Shown here one piece after another: positions 9,301 through 18,029 of a DNA stretch of 64,000 nucleotides. Location: contig JBCBOS010000028.1 of NCBI GenBank assembly GCA_039821145.1, positions 60,189 to 124,188 of the forward strand, read 5' to 3'. Below the pieces are notes generated by a model. That model did not search any database and was not told the DNA's origin. It saw only the letters and a program-made list of their open reading frames with translations. The translations under genes and the position numbers were made by a program. This DNA is from JBCCSZ01 sp039821145 (lineage in GTDB: Bacteria; Bacteroidota; Bacteroidia; Chitinophagales; Saprospiraceae). Each line of letters opens with the position of its first letter. Position 1 is the stretch's first letter.

Positions 9301-10362
9301 GTTGCCATCTTGTAGTTGAAAGGAGTAGGACGTATTGCTGGGTTGTGGGGTACTGAGAAAGCGATCGCCTTGCCAGTTGCCATTCAAGCCATTGACCAAA
9401 TAGCCCGCCTGCTGACCGCCGGGCACTTCAAAACTGATCTGGTAAAATAAGTTATCTGGCGTACAAAGCAACTGAAAGTCTTGCACATCGGGCTGGCCCA
9501 AGACAGTCAAGGTGACTTCGTCGTGAGACACACATGCTTTGCTGAAAGACAAATCGTCGATGGCAAAATCATTGCCCCAGGAGTCGGTGTTTAAGTTGAT
9601 GATGCAAATGTCGGCCACCGCGCTGTTGCCCGAAAACCAAGCACTGCAATTTTGCTCCCATATACAGGTGGCGGGATTGGCGGTAAAGGGTGGACCGATG
9701 ACTTCTCCGTTGATGTGAAACTCCAGTCGGGCCGGGCTGGCCGGGAAGAGCGTCACCAACCAAAGGGAAAAGATGTAGTCGGTATTGGGCTCTACATTGA
9801 TGGTTTGACACCAGACCTCTACATTGCCCAAAGTCGAGGCATTGACACACATCATATTGCCACTGCCAGACGTATGGTCGGTACAGCGATCCCAATCCCA
9901 CTTGGCAAAATCCCCTCGGGTCGTCAACACATAAGCTTCTTCGTTGAGCACCCCGGAATCGTCCCAAAAATAATTGGAGCGAAATCCGACATCCCCTGCC
10001 TCAAAATCAGGATTGAAAATCAAATTGGGAGCAGTGGGATCGGGGCCAACCGCCGTGAGGGTGTAAGTGGTCGTTTGGTTGACCCAAGCTTGTGTATTGA
10101 GACTTCGGGGAGCGGAAAGGCCAGTCACCGGAGTCCAATAATGATCACAATAGTTGTCTCCCGCCTGCCCGCTGAGCTGCAAGCTTCCCCCTGGCTGACA
10201 AATCGATTGATCTGGCCCGGCATTGGTCCAGAGACTGCAGTTCAGAGAACTCTGCTCCCTTTTCTCCGGTGCAATTCCCTGGATGGAAGAAAGAGACACA
10301 CCAGTAGAAATGGCCAATACACTCAAGAATAGGACGTAGATGGGGGGGATCGTTTTCACCAT
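6373..10362 (-). CDS. T9SS type B multidomain surface protein with 41-residue GCDS repeats
   Basis: Secreted cell-surface protein of about 1329 residues. The ATG at 10362 places a normal signal peptide (MVKTIPPIYVLFLSVLAIST) at the start; an upstream ATG at 10428 would bury it. Counting from 10428, an N-terminal Ig/PKD-like part (about 60-130) is followed by a jelly-roll, carbohydrate-binding-like region with 'NLIFNPDFEAGD' (about 135-300). A composite module (about 310-580) also occurs three times in the protein at 54.9-61.3 kb. Next come eight GCDS motifs spaced exactly 41 residues (623-915), two SprB-like repeats (about 1025-1165) and the type B sorting domain (about 1256-1351: 'FPNVFTPNGDGVNERFF', 'LRLFNRWGDLLFE', 'GWDGVFRG'). 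An adhesin-like or structural role is inferred; no catalytic motif is seen. Confidence 0.9.
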   Translation of the reverse strand: MVKTIPPIYVLFLSVLAISTGVSLSSIQGIAPEKREQSSLNCSLWTNAGPDQSICQPGGSLQLSGQAGDNYCDHYWTPVTGLSAPRSLNTQAWVNQTTTYTLTAVGPDPTAPNLIFNPDFEAGDVGFRSNYFWDDSGVLNEEAYVLTTRGDFAKWDWDRCTDHTSGSGNMMCVNASTLGNVEVWCQTINVEPNTDYIFSLWLVTLFPASPARLEFHINGEVIGPPFTANPATCIWEQNCSAWFSGNSAVADICIINLNTDSWGNDFAIDDLSFSKACVSHDEVTLTVLGQPDVQDFQLLCTPDNLFYQISFEVPGGQQAGYLVNGLNGNWQGDRFLSTPQPSNTSYSFQLQDGNGCGQQSFQGTHTCPCLTDAGALEMTPLELCEDEMAIVNSLGGVVLDGNDVLRYVLHDEPGPAIGNVLATSNQPSFAFEAGMAYETTYYVTAVAGNNNGQGQVDWSDPCLSLSPSVPLRYFARPEASLLAPRAVCVGDPAVLEFQLGNGLYNLTYFDGTTNHYLTNISDGHRLTLPLMATTNFTIASVERAVSPYCRSLIDESVQVQVPDGRPLQEAVSICWGDSSWLAGQWQRQAGVYIDTFPSVLGCDSIVQTQLDVQLADTIQLYRISCDPEEAGRFHYPYLNQFGCDSLVFEEVEYQPGDTLDFQEQSCSPLDTGWHVVQLQNRYGCDSLLRTYTELLPSDTTYLEAYSCHPADTGWSIQTLSNRYGCDSLLRIHTLLLQSHRTELLATTCDPDQAGLTQRLYVNAFGCDSLVVQTTHLLPSDSTYLTRTSCDPTQAGPSQLLLRNRFGCDSTLFIQTNFIPADTTYLQSSTCDPSQAGLQIAQLVNRYGCDSFLLTQVDLLPSDTLYFREVSCDSNRIGVYVRSMSNRFGCDSTHITTVAAERPDYCTVEVSLEGDVIDCTETSGAVQFRVEKGKPPFRYQLRNASAELMRSGEVESVGEPVSVAGLGADHYRLRIRTDNGYEQELETHILEEERLEVAIFPASDFSGESISCTGARDGALEVDILSGGTPPYQYQWSAGRSGQRIEGLSADWYHLTVTDGIGCIALDSFLLEEPAPLSLALATSDVRCFGYSDGQLEVLDASGGVAPYEYAYGNQAFGDQLVFEGLGVGSHRIRLRDANGCEQTEVIGIGAPPQLLVSLGRDTVLALGDSLRIPAIVSVPLSEVERLEWEGEDCSGCPVLALRPLFSTTYAIEISDSAGCLASDEISIRLLKERKVYFPNVFTPNGDGVNERFFPQAGREVARIRHLRLFNRWGDLLFEARDFLPNDPSMGWDGVFRGQRLDPAVFLYSAEVLFIDGESKQFQGDVSLIR
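7702..8562 (-). repeat. Seven tandem 41-residue (123 bp) GCDS repeats
   Basis: GCDS codons start at 8562, 8439, 8316, 8193, 8070, 7947, 7824 and 7701, so the period is exactly 123 bp with no indel. Consensus features are GCDS, then a variable strand, LLPSDTTYL, then SC-DPxxAG, then a strand ending NRF/NRY. Each unit has two cysteines, one in GCDS and one before DP. The units have diverged in sequence while keeping length, which points to an old array under structural constraint. Confidence 0.9.
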
Positions 10363-10777
10363 GTATTCAGCATTGTTCATCTCTGCCAAGTCCACAGAAA
10401 GTCCTGTGTCCTTCGCTCCAATGCCCATTCCACACGTCCCTAATGGGACGCCAGTGGGGGCTTTTTCTGCTATGAAAAAGGCGAAAAGGTGAGAATGTGT
10501 CTTGTGTGGTGTAAAGTATGGGATGAGGATTCACCCCAATGTACTCGCACTAAAATAAGGTAAATCTTCCTGAAATCTAAAGGGGATTGCCAAAAAACAA
10601 CATTTTTTTCACGTTTTGGGGAAGTGCCTGGCAATTTGGCAAAACAGTCCATAAAAAAGAGTTGAGCAAATCCTTCGATTCACCCAACCCCATGGATTTG
10701 GAATTATGAAAACAACTCTCCTGCCCCTCATCTGGTCAAAAACCATCAGCGGTGTGGCAGAAGTGACTTTCTTTCTC
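10363..10777. other. Intergenic leader between two T9SS type B genes
   Basis: 415 bp with no convincing gene. It holds the leader of the gene starting at 10362 and the downstream region of the gene ending at 10778. A perfect hairpin CGTCCC-TAAT-GGGACG lies at 10435-10450, 73 bases before the chosen start. A wider inverted repeat (ATTGCCA at 10586-10592, TGGCAAT at 10629-10635) flanks a T-rich stretch. I found no TAnnTTTG box on the minus strand. Confidence 0.5.
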
Positions 10778-13700
10778 TTACGGACTCCTCAGGAGCGTCA
10801 CATCTCCCTGGTATTGCTCAACAACACCATCCACAAATTCTACTTCAATGAGGTAGACGAAAACGCCTGTGTTCAATTTTTGCCCGGCAGCTGTCCCATC
10901 CCATCCCTGCCCAGGTTGGTTGTGTGGCAATTGCAGTGCATCGTACAACAAGCCCCCCCATCGGTCAAAAATCTGCATCCGACGGATGTGCCGAATACCA
11001 TAGGCATCGCTGAAAACCGTAAAGTGATCATTGACTCCATCGTCATTGGGACTGAAGGCATTGGGGATGTAGACATTGCGTTCTGTGTCCACCCACAAAT
11101 CGATGACATCTGTTGCCTTACAGCCCTTGTCATCTTGCAAACGGATTTGATAACGCGTATCCTCCAACGGACGGGCAAGCGGCTCCAAACAATCTCCACA
11201 ACTCAGACTTTCAGAGGGCGTCCATTCCACTACAGCAATCTGCTCATCCGGGACATTGGTCCGCGCCACAATCCGATGGGTGGCCCCCAAGGGAATTTCC
11301 AGCGACAGCCCCGCCTCTACCCACAACGGCGGAGCCTCTGGCATGTCAAAGACCTCCTCCAACTGACATCCATTGGCATCCTGCACCACCAGGCGGTGAC
11401 TGCCCGCTTCCAAAGCAAAGGAATCAAGTTGCACAAAGTTTTGGCCTCCATCGAGAGAATACAAATAAGGCGGAAGCCCTCCACTTACCCCAACAATCTC
11501 CCAAAGCCCCAACTCTCCAAAGCAAAACGGAGGGCTCAGTTCATATGCGACAGCCTGTGGTCGATCCGGATTTTCTGCCACCACGACCTCATCCCGAGCC
11601 ATACAATGATTGGAGGCATCCGTCACCTCCAATTGGTATCGCCCTACCGCCCTGGCCCACACCTGCTGCGCTCCGCGATCCGACGACAACTGACCATCTG
11701 CAGTCGACCACCAATATTGGTAATTGCCTCCCGAAGAAGAACCACTTCCATCCAAGGCCACCTCTCTGGTATCGCATTGCAACCACTGATCAGGGCCGGC
11801 ATCTGCCAGAGGAGCCAAGGTGTCGATGTTTACCACCAAGCTTGCCGAGTCCCAGCAAGAGTTTTGGATATTGACGATTGTCAACTGGTAGTTTCCCGGC
11901 CGATTGACCCAAGGATACAAGCCATCCTCTCCGCTGAGCAATTGACCATCGGAAGTCGTCCAACGATATTGGAAGGCCGGCCCCTGATCAGAGGAACCGG
12001 CATCCAATTGCAGCATCACATCCTTGCAATTCAAAATGCCAGGCATTTCAAGGGAGACATAGGGCAAGTCCTGATCGGATGCGATTTGCTGCATGCGAGT
12101 CGATCGACAGCCATTGAGGGTATCCACAAGGGTCAGTCGGTACAGGCCCGCATCTCCTGTCTCGTATTGTGTTTTTGACAAATCGGTATTGAGAACATCT
12201 CCCGCTTCATTTTGCCATTGAAATTGCAAGCGACCCATCGGCTGAGAGGCAGTGGCATCCAGGACCGTAAAAGGCTGGCGACAATCGAGCACCTGTGGGC
12301 CCAGCAAGTCGATTTGGGGGATGGGAGCGGTGGTATCTATTCCGATTTGAATGTCATCGGACAAGCTGCAATCACTTGGCAAATGGGTGATGCTCAGGCG
12401 ATACCGTCCAGGGCGATCAATCAAGGGATCATAGCGGTTGGCACCCTCCAATATGCGCCCATCTACCGTCGACCACTGCCAAACATAGTCGGAGCCCTGT
12501 GACCCACTTCCTGACAGATACAGGCGACTGTCGCGGCAAGTCAAAGAATCCGCAGCTCCCGCCTCTACGCTTGGGACAAGGTCATTTAAGGGCACCTCTG
12601 CTGAAGCTTGGAATTGACATCCATTGGCATCAATCACCGTCAACTCGTAACTGCCAGCGAGAAGGCCGACGGGATCTTCCACCGTTCCCACTCCCCGATT
12701 CCACAGGTATTGGTAGGGGGCCGAGCCTCCAGCGACCTCCAGGTGTATCTGACCGTCTGCCTTTCCCGGGCAGCTTTCTGCTGTGTAGTTCCATCCTAGT
12801 TGCCATTCGATGGCCGACACGCTGGCCCTGCCATTGGCTCGGCCAGGACAGCCTCGGCTGCTGACTGTCAACAGCTCGTACGTCCCTGGGTGGTCTACGA
12901 CCAAGCGATGGGGAGAACTGGCGATGCTGTCGACAACCACCAAGCTGGTATCATTGTATCGATAGGTGACTTGCCAAGGGCCGATTCCTTCCAATTCCAG
13001 CAGCAAATCAACCGAATTGTTTTCTGCACACAAGACTTCATTCCCAGATAGACTGGCCTCGGGTGGGTCTACGATCTGTAGCTCTGCCGATGCCATGACC
13101 TCTCTGCCGCAAGCATCTGTGACCCAAACAGCATAACGCGTGCTTTCCGTCAACTGTACTTGCAATTGGGCGGTAGTAGCTCCGTTGCTCCACCTGTACT
13201 GAAAAGGAGCCAGGCCACCCTCTACCACTGGCTGGAGAAGAACTGTGTCTGCTTCACAAAGAGAGACATCTTCCAATTGCAGGCTTGGGGCTTGGGCATC
13301 TTGAATGAGCATCTCCAGGAAAGAACGCTGGCAACTGCAGGCCGCCTCCAAATCCAGGATGATCGACTCTTGCCCCTCTACCTCACCATCTGGCAGGATG
13401 CTGATTGGCAGGTAGGCGACAGAATCTCCCGCTGGGATGACAATGGAATCTGGAAATGGCAAAAAGTCCCAGCCTAGCTCTGCACTGCTCTGCGGAGAAA
13501 GCGCAAAACGCACCAAAACGGAATCGGTCAGATCTCTGTTGGTCCGCTGGAAGGCAAAGTGGGCATCCGTACAATCTTCATAAGCGAGATTGCCGCCCAA
13601 TGCCGGCACTTCTGCCCGTCCCTTCACTGCGCCGGGCACCCGAAAGCTGTTGGCCTTGAGGAAGACAGCAGAGTCGTAGTAGCCATCGTCGACATCGGCG

Positions 13701-14869
13701 ATGATCAGTTTGATGTGGTAAGTTTCGCAAGGCTGTACATCGGCAATGGCGGTCAGCACCCGGGTGAAGCCGTCGTATTCTATGTCGTTGATGAAATCGC
13801 CATCCTGGAGGGTATGTCCATCGCAGAGCAAACTGCTGGTATTGGAAGCATGGTGCCATGCCGGGACATTGTTGACATAATGACTTTCGTTGGTGTAATG
13901 GTTGAGGTTGTTGATGGTCACATAGTCGGAGCTGCCGGGAATGCGAGCGATGTTTTCGGCATTCCTGGAAAAAGGGCCGTCAATTCCGGGGCCACTGATG
14001 AAAAAGCCGAAGACATCGTTGAAGTTGCTGCCTGCATATTCGCAATATTCTTCGGAGGCAAAAACGTATTCAAACAAAATTTGATCGGAAGTGGGGACAA
14101 AGTCAAATTCCAGCGCACTGATGTCTCGGAGGCTGACGCCATTGCCAACAATCTGGCGCAAATCTGCATCGCTCATGGGCAGGGGATGCAACTGCGCGCT
14201 GGCATTGTGTTCTTGGTTGGGGCCTTCCGCGGTGCGAACGTTCCCAGTGGACAACAATACCCCCTCTTCCATGTCAATGACATTTTTGGCCCCCTCAAAG
14301 GTGCCCCGGCTCAAGGGACTCCCCCGATGCCGAATGCTGGACGGCAGGACATCAAAACAATCTCCCCCGATGAATACATCCTGCACCAAAGTCACCGGAT
14401 CTCCCCCATGGGTGGTGGTTAGGCTGTCCGTCTGGCGCAGCAAAGCCGTCCGTGGCTGTGGCTTTGGGCAATCATCACAAGCGATGCTCAGGATGAGATT
14501 GGCTGCTGCTTGTTGGTTCGCGCGGAGAGAAAGGCGGATGCAATCTGCAGGAGCAACGAAGGAAAAATGACCTGTTGCAGGAGGAAAAGCTGTATGGTCC
14601 GGCAGGCTCATTGCCATTGCGTGGACGAATGGAGCCTCCGGACCGTTTAGGGTGACAGTGTACTGTTGGCCAGTCAGGAGCTGGCAAATCATTACCTGTT
14701 GTTCCGGTGCCTGCCAATCAAACGAATGCCTGATGACATGCTCGCTGACTTGCAAGGTATCCGGTGTATTGAGAATGGGATTACAATTTGTACCGGGTGT
14801 ATCATTGGCGGACAGGCTGGCGGCTGCCAACAGACAGGCCAGTATCCTCCATGCACAGGATACAAACAT
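10778..14869 (-). CDS. T9SS type B protein with choice-of-anchor L domain
   Basis: Secreted protein of 1363 residues from the ATG at 14869, chosen because it starts the signal peptide MFVSCAWRILACLLAAASLSA; the frame is open 62 codons further upstream. An N-terminal beta domain is followed by a choice-of-anchor L domain (about 160-413: 'NVIDMEEGVLLSTGNV', 'FDFVPTSDQILFEYVFASEEYCEYAGSNFNDVFGFFISGPG'). Next come a Calx-beta-like stretch ending 'EGQESIILDLEAAC', several PKD/Ig-like domains, SprB-like repeats ('GGSAPYQYLWNRG', 'GGLPPYLYSLDGG') and the type B sorting domain ('YIPNAFSPNDDGVNDHFTVF', 'QIFDRWGGLLYD', 'GWDGTAAG'). It would be exported by the T9SS and fixed at, or released from, the outer membrane. 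The binding target is unknown. Confidence 0.9.
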   Translation of the reverse strand: MFVSCAWRILACLLAAASLSANDTPGTNCNPILNTPDTLQVSEHVIRHSFDWQAPEQQVMICQLLTGQQYTVTLNGPEAPFVHAMAMSLPDHTAFPPATGHFSFVAPADCIRLSLRANQQAAANLILSIACDDCPKPQPRTALLRQTDSLTTTHGGDPVTLVQDVFIGGDCFDVLPSSIRHRGSPLSRGTFEGAKNVIDMEEGVLLSTGNVRTAEGPNQEHNASAQLHPLPMSDADLRQIVGNGVSLRDISALEFDFVPTSDQILFEYVFASEEYCEYAGSNFNDVFGFFISGPGIDGPFSRNAENIARIPGSSDYVTINNLNHYTNESHYVNNVPAWHHASNTSSLLCDGHTLQDGDFINDIEYDGFTRVLTAIADVQPCETYHIKLIIADVDDGYYDSAVFLKANSFRVPGAVKGRAEVPALGGNLAYEDCTDAHFAFQRTNRDLTDSVLVRFALSPQSSAELGWDFLPFPDSIVIPAGDSVAYLPISILPDGEVEGQESIILDLEAACSCQRSFLEMLIQDAQAPSLQLEDVSLCEADTVLLQPVVEGGLAPFQYRWSNGATTAQLQVQLTESTRYAVWVTDACGREVMASAELQIVDPPEASLSGNEVLCAENNSVDLLLELEGIGPWQVTYRYNDTSLVVVDSIASSPHRLVVDHPGTYELLTVSSRGCPGRANGRASVSAIEWQLGWNYTAESCPGKADGQIHLEVAGGSAPYQYLWNRGVGTVEDPVGLLAGSYELTVIDANGCQFQASAEVPLNDLVPSVEAGAADSLTCRDSRLYLSGSGSQGSDYVWQWSTVDGRILEGANRYDPLIDRPGRYRLSITHLPSDCSLSDDIQIGIDTTAPIPQIDLLGPQVLDCRQPFTVLDATASQPMGRLQFQWQNEAGDVLNTDLSKTQYETGDAGLYRLTLVDTLNGCRSTRMQQIASDQDLPYVSLEMPGILNCKDVMLQLDAGSSDQGPAFQYRWTTSDGQLLSGEDGLYPWVNRPGNYQLTIVNIQNSCWDSASLVVNIDTLAPLADAGPDQWLQCDTREVALDGSGSSSGGNYQYWWSTADGQLSSDRGAQQVWARAVGRYQLEVTDASNHCMARDEVVVAENPDRPQAVAYELSPPFCFGELGLWEIVGVSGGLPPYLYSLDGGQNFVQLDSFALEAGSHRLVVQDANGCQLEEVFDMPEAPPLWVEAGLSLEIPLGATHRIVARTNVPDEQIAVVEWTPSESLSCGDCLEPLARPLEDTRYQIRLQDDKGCKATDVIDLWVDTERNVYIPNAFSPNDDGVNDHFTVFSDAYGIRHIRRMQIFDRWGGLLYDALQLPHNQPGQGWDGTAAGQKLNTGVFVYLIEVEFVDGVVEQYQGDVTLLRSP

Positions 14870-15387
14870 CTTTAGCTGTTTTCTGATTCCGATAGTCAAT
14901 GGCCAGGGCCAGAGGCTACCAAAACGGTTGAAAAATGGGACATACAGTCGGTGGGTGGCCACCGAGGTCATCCTTCTGTATTGAGACGTTGCCGGGGCAT
15001 TGTCTCGCGACTGTGAATTGGCAATGTGGAAACCAGGGAAATGCGGAAGGCCCAAGGATGAATACCCGGGCAGACTTTTATCGGTTCTTGGCTTCTACAT
15101 CTACGACCCAGTCCATCGCTTCGGACCAATAAAAATCGGTCCGACGAGTAGACTTTCGCCGATGTTGTTGCATAATTCCAAATAAATCACTCAAGGGAGT
15201 GCAAAGGGGCGCGGGGCCGTTCTTTGCCTGTGGTTGGGTGTTCGGCGCGGGATGCGCTGAGCGATAAAAGTATTTAATTTTCGGGGAATGGAAAAATTCT
15301 ATCTGTTAAAATTGCAAGGCGATGCCATTCCTGCCCTGTATTCAGGAAGAAAAGAGAAGCTCCAAGGGGTGGGAATCCAAGGGAACA
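14870..15387. other. Intergenic region upstream of the choice-of-anchor L gene
   Basis: 518 bp between the minus-strand gene starting at 14869 and the 3' end of the minus-strand TPR gene at 15388. It is GC-rich around 15200-15270. I see no supported gene, no clear TAnnTTTG box on the minus strand and no strong terminator hairpin. Short ORFs here are not conserved-looking. Confidence 0.4.
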
Positions 15388-15921
15388 TCAAAGTTTTTTG
15401 ATCAACTCTTTGGCTTGTTCGTGGTGAACGGCATAGATGTCTACAGACAATTGGCGGACCAGTTCCTTGGCGGGTTCCACTTTGTTTTGTCGCAACAAGG
15501 CCAGGGCTTTGTACCATTTGGCCTGGGTCTTTTCTCCGCCCAATCCGTTTTCCATCACCTGGTCGAGGTGGGCAATGGCTTCGGCATCCTTGCCCGTTTC
15601 CAGTAGACAACAGGCTGCACCCAGCCCCAGCTTCCCCCTGACGTTGCCTTGGGTACGGATGAAAGATTCGAGTATGGGAAGGGCGATGTCGTACTTGCCC
15701 TCGTTGTAGGCTGTTTCTGCGGTGTAGATCCGATTGTTGGGATTGGCGGCATCTTTACTCAGGTTCAGAGGATACTTTTGAAAATATTCCTGATAGAGTG
15801 CAACTCCATCGACCGAGCCTTTGAAGTTTTTGAAGATCAGTGTGACAAGCAGCAAGCCAGCGATGACTGCTAGCAGAATGGTCCTGATGTTCCAGCTAGC
15901 GCTGTTTTCTTTTTTAGCCAT
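15388..15921 (-). CDS. Membrane-anchored TPR-like protein, paralogue of the adjacent anti-sigma factor
   Basis: 177 residues from the ATG at 15921, chosen because the longer start at 15975 lies upstream of the promoter box. Twelve polar residues precede one membrane helix (about 13-30: RTILLAVIAGLLLVTLIF), and the rest is a helical TPR-like extracytoplasmic domain. Its last third ('QAKWYKALALLRQNKVEPAKELVRQL...HHEQAKELIKKL') aligns by eye with the end of the next protein upstream ('QAIWYKALALLQFGQEEAAAAQLKTL...HHQEAVELLKAIQ'). It lacks the cytoplasmic sigma-binding part. A modulator or decoy role in the sigma pathway is inference. Confidence 0.75.
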   Translation of the reverse strand: MAKKENSASWNIRTILLAVIAGLLLVTLIFKNFKGSVDGVALYQEYFQKYPLNLSKDAANPNNRIYTAETAYNEGKYDIALPILESFIRTQGNVRGKLGLGAACCLLETGKDAEAIAHLDQVMENGLGGEKTQAKWYKALALLRQNKVEPAKELVRQLSVDIYAVHHEQAKELIKKL

Positions 15922-15949
15922 TGGTACATTTGTCTTTTGTGTGTCGAGG

Positions 15950-15975
15950 CAAATATACTGCAAATGTCTTTCCAA
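15950..15975 (-). promoter_or_regulatory. Promoter box of the short TPR paralogue
   Basis: The minus strand reads TATATTTG at 15957-15950, matching TAnnTTTG, 29 bases before the ATG at 15921. A TTG lies at 15975-15973, a 15-base spacer. This gives the gene its own promoter, separate from the sigma/anti-sigma unit upstream. Confidence 0.5.
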
Positions 15976-16009
15976 ATCAGCTCATGGAGCGAAGCACTTG
16001 AGAATCAGC

Positions 16010-16762
16010 TCATTGGATGGCCTTCAGAAGTTCTACCGCTTCCTGGTGATGGTCGGCATTTGGGTTGTTGGCCAAAGTCTTTAGCTGGGCAGCGGCTGCC
16101 TCTTCCTGTCCGAATTGCAGGAGCGCCAGGGCTTTGTACCAAATGGCCTGTTGGAGATAGAAGGGTTCGTTGCGGTTGATGATTTGGTCAAAGCGAGCGA
16201 TGGCCTCCTCTGGTCGGTCCAATTCCATGAGGCAATTGCCTGCAGCGAGGAGCCAAACACTGTTATTTGGCTCCTGCGCAAGAATGGATTCCGCGCTTGC
16301 AAGGGCGGCCTCGTATTGCTTGTCGGAGTATTGACGGAGCAAATCAGCGGTCTGCTGCTCGGGCGCACTGCCTCTCTGACCAATTTTGAGTTGGTAAGGC
16401 TGGTAAAAATCTGCAAACAATTGTTCATGGTTTTTGGACTGGGACTGCAACATCCAGCCCAGTGCAAAGGCAATGCCTGCGAATACAGCAGCAATTGCTG
16501 TGAGTCGATAAATATTGAGGGTGCGAAGCTTGGGCTTGGCTTGAGAGGGGATCAACTCGCTGTGCATGGCCTTGAGATCCTCCTTGAGTTGGCGTTGTTG
16601 GAAGGCCTGTACTCCCATGAGAATGTCCTTTTGCTCTTCCAACTGCTCACTCAATTGGGGATCATTTTCCAAGTCATTTTCAAATGCTCTTTTGGCATCA
16701 TCGGACAGTCGATTCAACAAATACTTATCGATGAGATCATCTTTTGAGTCGCTTTTCTTCAT
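16010..16762 (-). CDS. Anti-sigma factor with periplasmic TPR domain
   Basis: A 250-residue single-pass membrane protein. The cytoplasmic part (1-80) begins 'DDLIDKYLLNRLSDDAKRAFENDLENDPQLSEQLEE', a pattern typical of the sigma-binding region of Bacteroidota anti-sigma factors. A membrane helix follows at about 87-105. The C-terminal part has TPR-like helices ('AALASAESILAQEPNNSVWLLAAGNCLMELDRPEEAIARFDQII'). It lies 21 bp downstream of the ECF sigma gene, the usual order. It is expected to hold the sigma factor at the membrane until an envelope signal is sensed. The signal is unknown. Confidence 0.8.
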   Translation of the reverse strand: MKKSDSKDDLIDKYLLNRLSDDAKRAFENDLENDPQLSEQLEEQKDILMGVQAFQQRQLKEDLKAMHSELIPSQAKPKLRTLNIYRLTAIAAVFAGIAFALGWMLQSQSKNHEQLFADFYQPYQLKIGQRGSAPEQQTADLLRQYSDKQYEAALASAESILAQEPNNSVWLLAAGNCLMELDRPEEAIARFDQIINRNEPFYLQQAIWYKALALLQFGQEEAAAAQLKTLANNPNADHHQEAVELLKAIQ

Positions 16763-16783
16763 CCTGCCTAAATCATTAAAAGG

Positions 16784-17359
16784 TTATCTAAGGTTTTTCT
16801 CCAGGCCCGGCGTTTCCTTCATCAGTTTTCGAAGCTTTCGCAGACAATCTGCCTTTTTGTTTCTGGCAACTTGTTCGTTGGCCAGGCCCATGAGCTCGGC
16901 AATTTTTTTCATGCGGAATCGGTCGAAGTAGTAAAAGCCCAGTATCTTTTTACATCCGACGCCCATTCGTTCTATGGCTTTGGCGATGAGTTGCTGACGT
17001 TCGGTTTTGAGTAGTACCTGGACAAAATCTTCTTCTGGTATCTCGGGGAGTTCATCCGTAGGAGTCACCTTATTTTTGCGTCGCAGGGTGTTGAACCACA
17101 GGTTTCGGCAGATGGAGTAGAGATAGGTTTTGATGGAGCAATTCAATGAAAACCCCTCTTCCTGGGCATTGGTGTAAAACACAATGATGACATCTTGGAA
17201 GACGTCGGCTGCCTCTGCCTCTGAGCCGCTGTTTTTGCAGACAAAATCCGTCATGGACTGATAGAATTGGCTGTAGACAGCTTTCAGAGCCTGGTTTCGC
17301 TTTCCTTTGTCTGGTGACCTAAGACCAGATAATATCCAGTCGTCAGACTGCTCATTCAT
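16784..17359 (-). CDS. ECF-type RNA polymerase sigma factor
   Basis: 191 residues with sigma-70 region 2 at about 30-95 ('AADVFQDVIIVFYTNA', 'SIKTYLYSICRNLWFNTLRRKNK') and region 4 at about 135-180 ('KILGFYYFDRFRMKKIAELMGLANEQVARNKKADCLRKLRKLM'). The latter is the helix-turn-helix that reads the -35 element. It is the first gene of a unit with the anti-sigma factor. Targets are unknown; the T9SS type B genes directly downstream on the same strand are candidates by position only. Confidence 0.9.
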   Translation of the reverse strand: MNEQSDDWILSGLRSPDKGKRNQALKAVYSQFYQSMTDFVCKNSGSEAEAADVFQDVIIVFYTNAQEEGFSLNCSIKTYLYSICRNLWFNTLRRKNKVTPTDELPEIPEEDFVQVLLKTERQQLIAKAIERMGVGCKKILGFYYFDRFRMKKIAELMGLANEQVARNKKADCLRKLRKLMKETPGLEKNLR

Positions 17360-17981
17360 TCACACATTCTTTTGTTAATAACATTGAAAAAAAAAAGGTA
17401 ACAATAAAAATTTACTTTTTTGTCAATTCGACCAGCTTGGGGGGCAGGCAAAGCTATTCAATTTCTTCGGCTGATTTTGTCTTGCGAGAAGGATTTTCCC
17501 CTTTGAGGGCCTCATTTGGAGAGAAGACACAGATTATGAGGCGATAACTAGCAAATATGGAAGAAACTTACTATATTTGTGACTCTCACAACATGCCTGC
17601 AAAAAAGAGAATCTCTGTAAGGACGATCTCTGTCATGGTTTTCAACAACAATCCTTTTACTTTCGACAAAATGCGATGTTTTGCAGCATTCTGTCATATA
17701 GCCTCGTGGTGATAAGGCTGTAGATTTCGTACACTCCTTTACAAACAATTGCGACACATAGGACCAATGTTCGGTCCCCAAGATGAGACGATTTGTCCAG
17801 CTTTCACAATTAAGCAGAAGTATCCAAAAATAAGCGAGACGAACTCGTGGTTCAGATTTTTTTCAAAAAAAACGAAAATTGACCGTTACGTTTTTGAAGC
17901 CTGCGGTATTAATTTTCGGAAAGAGTGAAATAGAACCTTGGTTAACACCCCAATGGTTCACCAATGCAAAATCTGATTATT

Positions 17982-18003
17982 ACCATAACCATAACCATAA
18001 CCA
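17982..18003. repeat. Short tandem repeat, unit ACCATA
   Basis: The hexamer ACCATA is repeated about 3.7 times without interruption. It sits about 135 bp before the start of the T9SS type A gene. Such a tract can slip during replication and could change promoter or leader spacing; that effect is speculative. Confidence 0.8.
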
Positions 18004-18029
18004 CGATTGTTAAATTTCACTCTTTCTGT

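Noticed and set aside
10706..12178. 490-codon plus-strand ORF
   Set aside because: Antisense to the choice-of-anchor L protein. The minus strand has the sorting domain and Ig-like repeats; the plus reading is a composition shadow.
17548..17781. 77-codon minus-strand ORF between the sigma gene and the T9SS type A gene
   Set aside because: No domain or promoter support; composition fits noncoding DNA.
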